Assembly: GCF_022429565.1 (NCBI RefSeq)
Contig: NZ_CP092487.1
Span: 2,002,001 to 2,066,000, forward strand
Direction: 5' to 3'
Source: Lutibacter sp. A64
GTDB lineage: Bacteria > Bacteroidota > Bacteroidia > Flavobacteriales > Flavobacteriaceae
Length of the DNA stretch: 64,000 nucleotides
The notes below the pieces were generated by a model. The model worked only from the letters and a program-made list of their open reading frames with translations, ran no database searches and had not been told where the DNA came from. Positions 29,659 to 38,681 of the stretch are shown piece by piece (the first letter of the stretch is position 1; every line of letters starts with the position of its first letter). The position numbers and the translations under genes were made by a program.

Positions 29659-29730
29659 AAATACTTGTTATAATAATTAGACCCTTTATTTAAAACGACA
29701 GTTTTTTTAAAACTTAATTTTCAATATAAA

Positions 29731-29757
29731 AAAAGCTCGCCAAATGGCGAGCTTTTT
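29731..29757. terminator. Bidirectional terminator between the kinase gene and pckA
   Basis: A perfect stem AAAAGCTCGCCA/TGGCGAGCTTTT with loop AA is flanked by A and T runs and works for both convergent genes. Confidence 0.9.
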
Positions 29758-29777
29758 AATTATATAACAGTTATTTA

Positions 29778-31397
29778 TTATAATTGTGGTCCTGCTGCTA
29801 CTAGCGCTTTTCCTTCTTCATTATCAGTATATTTCTCAAAGTTTTTGATAAATAATCCTGCTAATTTAGTTGCTTTTGTTTCCCAATCAGATGCATCTTC
29901 ATAAGTATCTCTAGGATCTAATATATTAGGATCTACTCCTGGTAAAGCAGTTGGTACTTCTAAATTAAAAATTGGAATGTTTTTAGTTTCCGCTTTTTCA
30001 ATAGAACCGTCTAAAATAGCATTGATAATTCCTCTTGTATCTTTAATAGAAATACGTTTTCCTGATCCGTTCCATCCTGTGTTTACTAAATAAGCTTCTG
30101 CTCCATTAGCTTCCATTTTTTTAACTAATTCTTGACCGTATTTTGTTGGGTGTAACGATAAGAAAGCAGCTCCGAAACAAGCAGAGAATGTTGGAGTTGG
30201 TTCAGTAATACCTCTTTCAGTACCAGCTAATTTTGCTGTAAATCCAGATAAGAAGTGATATTTAGTTTGCTCTGGAGTTAATTTAGAAACTGGAGGTAAT
30301 GTTCCAAATGCATCAGCAGATAAGAAAATTACTTTTTTAGCAGCTCCAGCTTTTGAAGGAACAGCAATGTTTTCAATATGATTAATTGGGTAAGAAACAC
30401 GTGTGTTTTGAGTTACAGAATCATCTGTAAAATCAATTTTACCATCTTCATCAACAGTTACATTTTCTAAAAGAGCGTTACGTTTAATTGCTCCATAAAT
30501 TTCTGGTTCAGCTTCTTTATCTAAGTTAATTGTTTTTGCATAACAACCACCTTCAAAGTTAAATACACCTTCATCATCCCATCCGTGCTCATCATCACCA
30601 ATTAATTGACGGCTAGCATCTGTAGATAAGGTAGTTTTACCAGTTCCTGATAATCCAAAGAAAATTGCAGTATCTCCATCTTTACCAACATTAGCAGAAC
30701 AGTGCATTGCAGCCATACCTTTTAATGGTAAATAGTAGTTCATCATTGCAAAAATTCCTTTTTTCATTTCACCACCATACCAAGATCCTCCAATTACTTG
30801 CATTTTCTCAGTTAAGTTAAATACTGTAAATACTTCAGAATTTAATCCGTGCTCTTTCCAGTTTGGGTTTGTTGTTTTAGAACCATTTAATACTGTGAAG
30901 TCTGGTTCTCCGTAAGTTTCTAATTCTTCTGCAGTTGGTCTAATAAACATATTAGTTACAAAGTGAGCTTGCCAAGCAACTTCCACTACAAAACGTACTT
31001 TTAATCTTGAATCTGGGTTAGCACCACAAAAAGTATCAACTACAAATAATCTTTTCCCATCTAATTCTTCAACAACTAATGCTTTTAAATCATTCCAAAC
31101 AGCTTGTGTAGTTGGTTTGTTGTCATTAGGAGCTTGAGGTGAATTCCACCACATAGTATCTTTTGTAATATCATCCTTTACGATAAATTTATCTTTAGGA
31201 GAACGACCTGTAAATTTACCTGTCATTACATTAACAGCATCTAATTCTGTTAATTGAGCTTTTTCGAAACCTTCTAAAGAAGGATCCATTTCTGCTTCAA
31301 ATAATTCTTCATAAGATGGATTGTAAATAATTTCGTTCTTTTTTGTTAAGCCAATATTTTTTAAAGCTTCTACAACTGAGTCTCTTAATACTTGCAT
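29778..31397 (-). CDS. pckA: Phosphoenolpyruvate carboxykinase (ATP)
   Basis: The 539-residue enzyme converts oxaloacetate and ATP to PEP, CO2 and ADP, the first committed step of gluconeogenesis. The ATP-type kinase-1a loop [13 protein letters not shown] lies near residue 250, with [22 protein letters not shown] after it. The N-terminal signature [12 protein letters not shown] and the substrate-site [12 protein letters not shown] are intact. It is a single gene with a 322-bp upstream region that holds two identical palindromes, suggesting control by a LacI-type catabolite regulator (inference). Confidence 0.98.
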   Translation of the reverse strand: MQVLRDSVVEALKNIGLTKKNEIIYNPSYEELFEAEMDPSLEGFEKAQLTELDAVNVMTGKFTGRSPKDKFIVKDDITKDTMWWNSPQAPNDNKPTTQAVWNDLKALVVEELDGKRLFVVDTFCGANPDSRLKVRFVVEVAWQAHFVTNMFIRPTAEELETYGEPDFTVLNGSKTTNPNWKEHGLNSEVFTVFNLTEKMQVIGGSWYGGEMKKGIFAMMNYYLPLKGMAAMHCSANVGKDGDTAIFFGLSGTGKTTLSTDASRQLIGDDEHGWDDEGVFNFEGGCYAKTINLDKEAEPEIYGAIKRNALLENVTVDEDGKIDFTDDSVTQNTRVSYPINHIENIAVPSKAGAAKKVIFLSADAFGTLPPVSKLTPEQTKYHFLSGFTAKLAGTERGITEPTPTFSACFGAAFLSLHPTKYGQELVKKMEANGAEAYLVNTGWNGSGKRISIKDTRGIINAILDGSIEKAETKNIPIFNLEVPTALPGVDPNILDPRDTYEDASDWETKATKLAGLFIKNFEKYTDNEEGKALVAAGPQL

Positions 31398-31451
31398 TTT
31401 CGTTGTTTTTTATTTTATTATTATTTTCAATTATTTCTATTATTTCTTTAA

Positions 31452-31459
31452 CAAATTTA
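31452..31459 (-). promoter_or_regulatory. Candidate -7 element of pckA
   Basis: The minus strand reads TAAATTTG, about 54 bp before the start codon. The nearest TTG (plus 31478-31476) is only 16 nt upstream, shorter than usual. Confidence 0.4.
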
Positions 31460-31515
31460 CGAATATTTAAAGGTACAAGCTTATGACATATATCAGTAAA
31501 AAAAGACTATTTACT

Positions 31516-31598
31516 AAAACGTTTTCAATATTCAACTATTTAACCATCAGTAACTTAACCTAAAATACCTTTTACTATGTTTTTGCGAAAACGTTTTC
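31516..31598. promoter_or_regulatory. Two GAAAACGTTTTC-type operators upstream of pckA
   Basis: AAAACGTTTTC lies at 31516-31526 and the full palindrome GAAAACGTTTTC at 31587-31598, with centres 72 bp apart. The central CG palindrome is of the LacI/CcpA operator type. The rest of the 31398-31719 gap is AT-rich and I see nothing else in it. Confidence 0.55.
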
Positions 31599-31719
31599 AA
31601 AAAACATTAAAAAAAATCGTATTTTTCTAATTTGTACTTTTTAATTTAAAAAAACGATCAATCTATAAAATTAACTTTCATATAAATATCCTATTGCATC
31701 TTTTTATTATTAACAGTTT

Positions 31720-32088
31720 TTACTCTTTTTTATAAAAAGATAGTGCCATTTTAAGCCAACCAATAACAAACAATAAACCTCCTATTGGTGTTATAAACCA
31801 AATAGTTTTAGCATTTACACCTAAAGTTATTGCATATATTGATCCCGAAAAAAATAAAATTCCAATAAAGAATAAAACACTAATCGTATTTTTAGTTTTA
31901 GAATTAAATGCACTATATGTATTAACAAACAATAAAGCCAACACATGAAACATTTGATAACGTACAGCTGTTTCAAAACTCTTAAGTTGATCAGCCGTTA
32001 AAATATCTTCTAATGTATGTGCTCCAAAGGCTCCTAAAATAATTGTTAGTGCACCAATAATTGCTGTAAGTATTAGGTTTTTATTCAT
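31720..32088 (-). CDS. DUF423 family small membrane protein
   Basis: The 122-residue inner-membrane protein has four predicted helices. ILTAIIGALTIILGAFGAHTLED at the N-terminus and the motif YQMFHVLALLF (about 44-54) are typical of DUF423 (YgdD-like). The biochemical function is unknown. It is a single gene, divergent from the DUF2007 gene. Confidence 0.9.
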   Translation of the reverse strand: MNKNLILTAIIGALTIILGAFGAHTLEDILTADQLKSFETAVRYQMFHVLALLFVNTYSAFNSKTKNTISVLFFIGILFFSGSIYAITLGVNAKTIWFITPIGGLLFVIGWLKMALSFYKKE

Positions 32089-32224
32089 TTTATTAAAATC
32101 TTAACAATCTAATTTAACTATTTATGATACATTCAAATATAATATTCTTATCTTTAAGTAATTAATTTAAAATGTTAAGAAAATTATAATAGATTGATTT
32201 TTTAATAACTTAAAATATAATATT

Positions 32225-32458
32225 ATGGAAGATACATCAAAATCATTAGTCACAGTTTTAACAGCTAGTTTAATTCATGAAGTTCATATAGCAAAAGCAG
32301 TGCTTGCTAATGAAGATATTGAGAGTTATATAATCGATCAAAATATAGCCACCTCTATTGGTACTGCTTTTGTTGAAGGTTATAAACTTAAAGTAGACAT
32401 CTCTGATGTTGATAAAGCTAAAAAAATTTTAGATGAAATAGCAAGTATAGAAGAATAG
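32225..32458 (+). CDS. DUF2007 domain protein
   Basis: The 77-residue cytosolic protein has the DUF2007 pattern: an early beta strand (LVTVLTASLIHEVHIAKAVL), a helix over which 'EDIESYIIDQN' follows, and KLKVDISDVDKAKKILDEI near the end, a ferredoxin-like layout related to signal-transducing small domains. The function is unknown. It lies 30 bp before the saccharopine dehydrogenase gene and may be co-transcribed with it. Confidence 0.85.
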   Translation: MEDTSKSLVTVLTASLIHEVHIAKAVLANEDIESYIIDQNIATSIGTAFVEGYKLKVDISDVDKAKKILDEIASIEE

Positions 32459-32488
32459 TTTAATATTAAAAATATCTAAAAATTTACT

Positions 32489-33859
32489 ATGCGAAACATA
32501 TTAATAATTGGAGCTGGTAAATCTTCATCATCTTTAATAACATATTTATTAAATAAATCTGCTTCTGAAAATCTGCACATAATTGTTGCTGATGTTTCTC
32601 TTGAACAGGCTAAAAATAAAATTCAACAGCATACAAACGGCACAGCCATTAGTTTGAATATTTTTAACGACACCGAAAGAGCAACAGCAATAAAAAATGC
32701 CAGTATTGTTGTTTCTATGCTACCGGCACATTTACATATTAATATTGCCAAAGATTGTTTAAAGTATGGTAAAAATATGGTTACAGCCTCTTATATTTCA
32801 AAAGAAATGCAAGCCTTAGATACTGACGTAAAAACTAAAGGCCTTACTTTTTTAAATGAAATTGGACTAGATCCAGGAATAGATCATATGAGCGCTATGC
32901 AAATTATTGATCGTATTTCTGAACAAGGTGGTAAAATGCTTCTTTTCGAATCGTTTTGTGGCGGCTTAGTTGCCCCAGAAAGCGACGATAACTTGTGGAA
33001 TTATAAATTTACTTGGAATCCTAGAAACGTTGTATTAGCTGGACAAGGTGGTGTCTCTAAATTTATTCAAGAAGGAAAATACAAATACATTCCGTATCAT
33101 AAATTATTTAGACGTACTGAACTATTAAATATAGATGGATTTGGAAAATTTGAAGCCTATGCAAATAGAGATTCTTTAAAATATAGAAACATTTATGGTT
33201 TAGAAAATATTTTAACATTATATAGAGGCACTATTAGACGCGTTGGCTTTTCTAAAGCTTGGAATATTTTTGTGCAATTGGGTATGACAGACGATAGCTA
33301 CATAATTGAAGATTCTGAAACTATGAGTTACCGGGATTTTACCAATTCGTTTTTAGCATATAACCCCTATGATTCTGTTGAATTAAAACTTAGACATTAT
33401 TTAAAAATTGATCAAGACGATATTCTTTGGGAAAAGTTATTAGAATTAAACCTTTTTGATGCTACAAAAAAAGTAGGTTTAAAAAATGCAACACCCGCGC
33501 AAATTCTTGAAAAAATATTAAAAGACAGTTGGACCCTAAAAGAAAATGACAAAGATATGATTGTTATGCAACATCTTTTTGGTTATGAACTCAATGGAAA
33601 ACAACATCAGATTGAAAGTAGTATGGTATGTATTGGAGATAACCAAACCTATACCGCTATGGCAAAAACTGTTGGCTTACCTGTTGCCATTGCAACTTTA
33701 AAAATACTAAATAAACAAATAAAAACAACTGGTGTTATTATTCCAATTAAAAAAAACATATACGAACCTATTTTAAAAGAACTTGAAGAAAACGGAATTG
33801 TATTTAAACACAAAAACACAACCTATTTAGGCTACAACCCAGAAAGTATCATTGGTTAA
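32489..33859 (+). CDS. Saccharopine dehydrogenase family protein
   Basis: The 456-residue protein has an N-terminal Rossmann nucleotide-binding start (ILIIGAGKSSSSLITYLL) and a saccharopine-reductase-type C-terminal domain (EIGLDPGIDHMSAM, ESFCGGLVAPESDDNLWNYK, FTWNPRNVVLAGQGG). These motifs are those of the yeast Lys9/LKR-SDH saccharopine reductase side. In bacteria the family acts in lysine degradation (saccharopine to aminoadipate semialdehyde) or related steps. No partner lysine-pathway gene is in the window, so the substrate is inferred. Confidence 0.88.
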   Translation: MRNILIIGAGKSSSSLITYLLNKSASENLHIIVADVSLEQAKNKIQQHTNGTAISLNIFNDTERATAIKNASIVVSMLPAHLHINIAKDCLKYGKNMVTASYISKEMQALDTDVKTKGLTFLNEIGLDPGIDHMSAMQIIDRISEQGGKMLLFESFCGGLVAPESDDNLWNYKFTWNPRNVVLAGQGGVSKFIQEGKYKYIPYHKLFRRTELLNIDGFGKFEAYANRDSLKYRNIYGLENILTLYRGTIRRVGFSKAWNIFVQLGMTDDSYIIEDSETMSYRDFTNSFLAYNPYDSVELKLRHYLKIDQDDILWEKLLELNLFDATKKVGLKNATPAQILEKILKDSWTLKENDKDMIVMQHLFGYELNGKQHQIESSMVCIGDNQTYTAMAKTVGLPVAIATLKILNKQIKTTGVIIPIKKNIYEPILKELEENGIVFKHKNTTYLGYNPESIIG

Positions 33860-33928
33860 TTTTTATGTATTCTCATTAAAAGCAAGCAAGCATATTAAAT
33901 AATTCTTTGTAAATTTAGATACGGTTTT

Positions 33929-33943
33929 ATTGTTGACAACAAT
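33929..33943. promoter_or_regulatory. Perfect 15-bp palindrome ATTGTTGACAACAAT
   Basis: Arms ATTGTTG and CAACAAT surround a single central A, about 38 bp before the start of the membrane protein gene at 33981. It has no T-run and looks like an operator rather than a terminator. Confidence 0.4.
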
Positions 33944-33980
33944 TCTCTTTATTTCATATTTAATTAATATCTAAATTATA

Positions 33981-34448
33981 ATGAAATCTACTAAAAAAAA
34001 ATATTTATTTTATGAAAGTATACTTGCGATACTAATTATTACCATTCCCTATCTTTTATATTTTCACGTACAAATTCCAGAAAACTTAACAGAATACGAC
34101 ACTGTTTTTGGAACAATTAATGCCGGTTATTTTGAAACATTAGATGTTTATATTTATTATATTTTTAGCAAATTTGTTCCCCTTTTTTTACTCACATTAT
34201 TATACATTACTCACAGTAAATGGTGGAGCCACGCTTTAATAATTCCAATAGCAACTTACCTGTTTCAATTAATTTCAATATTAAATGATGGTTTAGATTA
34301 TTTTGATGAAACAGAGTTTATATATACCCTTCCAATAATGGTTGTAGTTATAGTCCCTTTATATTTTATAAGAAAGAATATCAGTATCTATATAGCTGCA
34401 ACTAATTTAAAAAAAGAAATGGATGATAAAATAAATAAGGTTAGTTAA
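33981..34448 (+). CDS. Hypothetical four-helix membrane protein
   Basis: The 155-residue protein has four hydrophobic segments at about 9-28, 55-75, 79-99 and 113-132, with short charged ends (KKEMDDKINKVS). I do not recognise a family. It has no same-strand neighbour within 120 bp upstream and converges on the methyltransferase gene. A palindrome upstream suggests regulation of its own. Confidence 0.75.
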   Translation: MKSTKKKYLFYESILAILIITIPYLLYFHVQIPENLTEYDTVFGTINAGYFETLDVYIYYIFSKFVPLFLLTLLYITHSKWWSHALIIPIATYLFQLISILNDGLDYFDETEFIYTLPIMVVVIVPLYFIRKNISIYIAATNLKKEMDDKINKVS

Positions 34449-34498
34449 ACTTAATTTAATTTTGTAGTTTTTAATAGTTGTTATAAACAAAGTGAAAA

Positions 34499-35215
34499 TT
34501 ACATTTTTAAATAAAAATCTTGCACTAAATTTATATAATCGGCTGTATATTTATGACGTTCAATTTCAATAATAAGCTCACTTTTTTCAATAACTTTTTC
34601 TTCAAAAGAAAATTGTAATAAACTGCGTTTTATTTTTGAGGTCTCAGTTCCTTTTACATGGGTTATTCTATTAGGAAACAAGTTAAACTCAGTAGCAATT
34701 TTAATAAAATCAACTTCCTCATTAAAAGGAATTATAAATGCACAATTTCCCTGTTTAGCTAATAATTTAGAAACCCCTTGTAACAATTCTCTATAACTTA
34801 ATGTTTCGGTATGCCTGGCCATTGCCCGCTCACTTTCTAACTCTTTATACGTAGAAGTATAAAACGGCGGATTAGAAACTATTAAATCGTACGTATCATC
34901 AATTTCTTCAGCAAATTCTTGTAAAGAAGCATGGTAACAAAACAATCTATCGCCCCAACTGCTTTCTTCAAAATTGGCTACGGTTTGCTCATAAGCATCG
35001 TTATTTAACTCTACAGCATCTATTAATTCTGCATTGCTTTTTTGTGCTAACATTAAAGCTATTAATCCGGTTCCAGCTCCAACATCTAAAATACTAAAAG
35101 GATTTGAGTCTACAGTTACCCAAGCGCCTAACAAAACACCATCTGTACCAACTTTCATAGCCGTTTTATCTTGCTGAATTGCAAATTGTTTAAATTGAAA
35201 TGGTTTATGAGACAT
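34499..35215 (-). CDS. tRNA1(Val) (adenine-37-N6)-methyltransferase-like protein
   Basis: The 238-residue SAM-dependent methyltransferase has the SAM-binding motif LDVGAGTGLIAL (43-54) and the N6-adenine/amino methylase motif NPPFY at 115-119. FQFKQFAIQQDKTAMKVGTDG at the N-terminus matches TrmN6/YfiC, which methylates A37 of tRNA1(Val). The gene is single, 66 bp after the multiheme gene on the same strand. The assignment is good at family level; the tRNA target is from homology. Confidence 0.9.
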   Translation of the reverse strand: MSHKPFQFKQFAIQQDKTAMKVGTDGVLLGAWVTVDSNPFSILDVGAGTGLIALMLAQKSNAELIDAVELNNDAYEQTVANFEESSWGDRLFCYHASLQEFAEEIDDTYDLIVSNPPFYTSTYKELESERAMARHTETLSYRELLQGVSKLLAKQGNCAFIIPFNEEVDFIKIATEFNLFPNRITHVKGTETSKIKRSLLQFSFEEKVIEKSELIIEIERHKYTADYINLVQDFYLKM

Positions 35216-35280
35216 AATGCATTTTATTTTTTTACTGTTAATTAGTGCTTAAACAACGTACAATACATTTTAGAAGAAAA

Positions 35281-37482
35281 CTATTCTAAGCTTTTTAAAA
35301 TATTTAAATAATCGGTGTTTTCTGGAGCAATTTTCAACAATGCAGAACAGGTAACTTTAGCCGCTGCGCTGTTATCTAAATTTAACTGTCCTAATAATTT
35401 AACATACAACAATCTTTCTGTATTTGGAAAAAACTCTAAACCTTCATTTATTATTTCAATAGATTTTTTATTGTCTCCAGCTTTTTGAAGCATCAATGCA
35501 TAATTGTAAAACACACTTGAATTTCTAGGCTCTTTTTTAGTTGCAAGCTCTAAATATTTCATAGATTTTTCGGTATCACCAGTTTCGTTATACAACAATC
35601 CAAGCATATAGTATGACGAACTAAATTCTGGTTCTTGTTCTACTACTTTTAAATAAAGAGCTTCACTTTCTTTAACTCTACCTATTTGATAGTAAATTAA
35701 AGCTAAATTCATTCTAGACATATTAAAATAATTATCTATTTCAATAGCTCTTTCATAATGTTTTATAGCTGCTTCTGTATTGTTTTTAGATTGATAATAG
35801 ATTGCTTTTTGATGGTTTCCAGAAGCAAAATCTAAATTATACTCTAAATCTTTTAAATATTCTTTTGTTGCATTCTTATAAGCAACATCCTCTAACTTAT
35901 CAATTCCAAGCAAATTAAAATACCTTGCTGCAGAAATTCTTACCAAACGTATAGAGTCTTTTAACATAGGCGCTACATCATTTGCAAACTCTGGGCTTCT
36001 AGTTGATTCTAATGCTTTTACAGTTTCGTTTCTAACCAATGCCGAAGAATCTTTTAAATACTGAAGTAAGTTATTTACATCTTCAAGTGTTACTTGATGT
36101 GTCATATATTGGTTTATAGCTGTTGCTCTAGCAATTTCAGGGTAATTAGTGTTGCTAAATACTGTTTCATAGCCTTTTTTATCATTATGAAACCCTTCTA
36201 AAAGATGGTCTGAAAAATGATCTGCACGTTCTTCTCCATATTTTTCTCTTACAAAATCTGCTGCCCATTTAGCGCTTTTATCTGTATGACAAGAATTGCA
36301 AGCATTTGGCGTACCGTATTTTTCAGTTTGGTCTGGTCTCGGATTTCTAAAACTGTGGTCTCTTCTAAAATCATTTCCCATGTAAATTCTACCTGTCATA
36401 TGGCAATTTATACATTGTGAAGCTTCTGTATTTACTTCGTGAAAATGATGTTCAGGAGTATTATAACTAGGAACATGGCAAGTTAAACAAAGGTTATTTC
36501 CTTGTATTTTTAATTCCATAGAGTGTACATCGTGACAATCTCTACACGAAATTCCTTCAGCATACATTTTACTTTGCATAAAAGATGCATATACATAATC
36601 CTCATCTCTAATTTGCCCATCAACAAAATAAGTAGGATCTGTTAATAATTGTGGGTTGTAATGATCCAGAAAATGACCTTCATAATCATAATAATCTGTA
36701 AATTGTGATCTTCTAGAATGACAACGAGCACATTGTTGCACTAAATCTTTAGAACTCAAATTAGTTCCCATATGCATTTTTGGAGGAGTGCCAGTAAGCT
36801 CTTTTTCATAAAAATCTACATGTGCACTTGAAGGTCCGTGGCAAGCTTCACAGCTTACATTTATTTCACTAAAAGTAGTGGTATAGGTATCTGTTTCTCC
36901 ATCATAATTTTTATGTACATTGGTAGAATGACAGTCTGCACACATATTATTCCAGTTCATAGAACCACCTGTCCAATGCATCCATTCTTCTGTTGCAATA
37001 TCTAAATCTGGTTGTAAATGGTACCATTTGTTTTCTACAGAATCCCAAGCAGTAATTAAACAATGAAATTTTCCATTCTCTAGTTTAACAATATATTGTT
37101 GTAAAGGTGTAACTCCAAAAGTGTAAATTATTTTATAATCTCGGTATGCTCCATCGGCTCCTTGCGTATTTACATAATAATCACCATCTTTTTTAAAAAA
37201 AGTACTTTTCACATTTTTATGCGTAAAAGTAGCATTATCAAAATCGCCTAAAATTGCATGCTGCCCCGCAAATTTCATTGCTTGATCGTGATGGGAACCT
37301 TCCCAACTTTCATATTCTTGCTGATGACATTCTTTACAACTAATTGAACCTACAAATGTTGATGCTTCAGTTGGTGTACTTACCGCACTATATTTTTCAT
37401 TAGTATTACACCCATAAACAACTACTAACAATATTATATAGATCATTTGTTTTGGCATACTTAATAAGAGTTGTTTTAACAT
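35281..37482 (-). CDS. Octaheme c-type cytochrome lipoprotein with HEAT-like and TPR regions
   Basis: The 733-residue lipoprotein (Cys25 in VVYGC) has eight CxxCH heme sites with first Cys at residues 49, 181, 211, 251, 313, 332, 357 and 395. After the heme region comes a HEAT-like pair of helices (about 460-515, VRNETVKALESTRSPEFAND) and then tetratricopeptide repeats from about 555 to the end (AAIKHYERAIEIDN, EALYLKVVEQEPEFSSSYYM). Hemes plus a protein-interaction tail on one envelope-anchored lipoprotein suggest a periplasmic electron-transfer scaffold. The heme part resembles the cytochrome c554/DmsE-like families. No terminal reductase is adjacent, so acceptor and donor are unknown. No frameshift is seen. 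Confidence 0.88.
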   Translation of the reverse strand: MLKQLLLSMPKQMIYIILLVVVYGCNTNEKYSAVSTPTEASTFVGSISCKECHQQEYESWEGSHHDQAMKFAGQHAILGDFDNATFTHKNVKSTFFKKDGDYYVNTQGADGAYRDYKIIYTFGVTPLQQYIVKLENGKFHCLITAWDSVENKWYHLQPDLDIATEEWMHWTGGSMNWNNMCADCHSTNVHKNYDGETDTYTTTFSEINVSCEACHGPSSAHVDFYEKELTGTPPKMHMGTNLSSKDLVQQCARCHSRRSQFTDYYDYEGHFLDHYNPQLLTDPTYFVDGQIRDEDYVYASFMQSKMYAEGISCRDCHDVHSMELKIQGNNLCLTCHVPSYNTPEHHFHEVNTEASQCINCHMTGRIYMGNDFRRDHSFRNPRPDQTEKYGTPNACNSCHTDKSAKWAADFVREKYGEERADHFSDHLLEGFHNDKKGYETVFSNTNYPEIARATAINQYMTHQVTLEDVNNLLQYLKDSSALVRNETVKALESTRSPEFANDVAPMLKDSIRLVRISAARYFNLLGIDKLEDVAYKNATKEYLKDLEYNLDFASGNHQKAIYYQSKNNTEAAIKHYERAIEIDNYFNMSRMNLALIYYQIGRVKESEALYLKVVEQEPEFSSSYYMLGLLYNETGDTEKSMKYLELATKKEPRNSSVFYNYALMLQKAGDNKKSIEIINEGLEFFPNTERLLYVKLLGQLNLDNSAAAKVTCSALLKIAPENTDYLNILKSLE

Positions 37483-37700
37483 GCAATCGGGTTTTATTTT
37501 TAAATTACTAATTATCAGACAGATACTTTTACAGTAGCACTCTATAAATTTATTTTTTTTAAAAGTTTAAAAATAAGAAAATTTACTTTTAGAACCGTTC
37601 TATTTTGGAGTATTTTGTATTTTATTATACAATTAAACTGTTAAATTTTATTTTAAACTAACTAGCAAAATGTTACCTCTTAAAATTTACAATTGATTAG

Positions 37701-38600
37701 TTATTTAACCTTGCTTTTCTCAAAAATAAACTCTAAAATTTTAGCTAAAATTGGATTGCTATTATTTTTATTCCATATTGCTGATAATGTGGTACGTTGT
37801 GGTATATGTTTTAATTCTATAAACTTAACACTATTCGTATTTCCAATCTGCAAAGAACTCGGCACTATTGAAATTCCAAAATTATGTTCAATTAATTTAT
37901 AAATTGAAGATGCATGAACCGTTCTATGAGAAACAATTGGAGTAAACCCCCAATAATCAAAAATTTGCATTATTTTTTGATAATAATTAGGACTATAAGA
38001 AGGGTCAAACATAATAAAAGATTCGCTTCTTAACTGAGATAAATCTGTAAAGTTTTCAGAATTTATAGCGTGATTTACTGGTAAAACTAGCGAAAAAGTA
38101 TCTTCTTCTATGGGGGTAATTTCTAAATCGTTTGGCACACGTTCCAATCTTACAAATCCAATATCAATCTCTTGCATTTGTAAATTATCTACCTGCTTTT
38201 GATTGTCCATTTCTTTTAAACTAAAATGAATATTAGGATATTCATTTCTAATTTGAACCAATAACTCAGGAATAATATACTGCATTGCAGAACCTACATA
38301 TCCAAAATTTAAATTTCCTTCTACCCCATCATTAATACGCTTTGTAGTATTTAAAATAGTATCTAACATCCTTAAATGTTTACCAACCTCCTTTTGAAGA
38401 TACTCACCAGCTTTGGTTAAAGTTACATTTCTATTATTTCTTTCAAACAAGGCAACGCCTAAATCTGCCTCTAACTGCTTTATTTGCCTGCTTAATCCAG
38501 GCTGTGAAATAAACAACTTATCAGCTGCTTTTCTAAAATGTAATTCTTCTGCAACTGCCAAAAAATAATTAAGATGTCTTATTTCAATTTGATAACTCAT
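37701..38600 (-). CDS. LysR-family transcriptional regulator
   Basis: The 299-residue protein has an N-terminal winged HTH (LNYFLAVAEELHFRKAADKL with PGLSRQIKQLEADLGVALF after it, about 9-51) and a C-terminal periplasmic-binding-protein-like effector domain. It is divergent from hutH with 81 bp between the start codons, which makes it the likely regulator of histidine utilisation here (inference). Its own start codon sits in the centre of a 15-bp palindrome. It resembles the OxyR/BenM-type LysR branch; the effector is unknown, urocanate being the usual signal for hut genes. Confidence 0.92.
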   Translation of the reverse strand: MSYQIEIRHLNYFLAVAEELHFRKAADKLFISQPGLSRQIKQLEADLGVALFERNNRNVTLTKAGEYLQKEVGKHLRMLDTILNTTKRINDGVEGNLNFGYVGSAMQYIIPELLVQIRNEYPNIHFSLKEMDNQKQVDNLQMQEIDIGFVRLERVPNDLEITPIEEDTFSLVLPVNHAINSENFTDLSQLRSESFIMFDPSYSPNYYQKIMQIFDYWGFTPIVSHRTVHASSIYKLIEHNFGISIVPSSLQIGNTNSVKFIELKHIPQRTTLSAIWNKNNSNPILAKILEFIFEKSKVK

Positions 38601-38606
38601 AGTTAT
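38592..38606. promoter_or_regulatory. LysR-type palindrome over the LysR start codon
   Basis: Arms ATAACT and AGTTAT flank CAT, the reverse complement of the ATG. It contains a T-N11-A pattern (38593 to 38605), the LysR box form. Confidence 0.45.
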
Positions 38607-38627
38607 TAGTTAGATGTATTAATAGTA

Positions 38628-38658
38628 TTGTTAAGCATCAAATATAATGTTAAATTTG
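38628..38658 (+). promoter_or_regulatory. Promoter of hutH
   Basis: TTG (38628-38630), 20 nt, TAAATTTG (38651-38658): a near-ideal Bacteroidota promoter. It leaves a leader of about 20 nt before the ATG at 38682. Confidence 0.7.
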
Positions 38659-38681
38659 TGAATATAAAACCATAAACAGAT

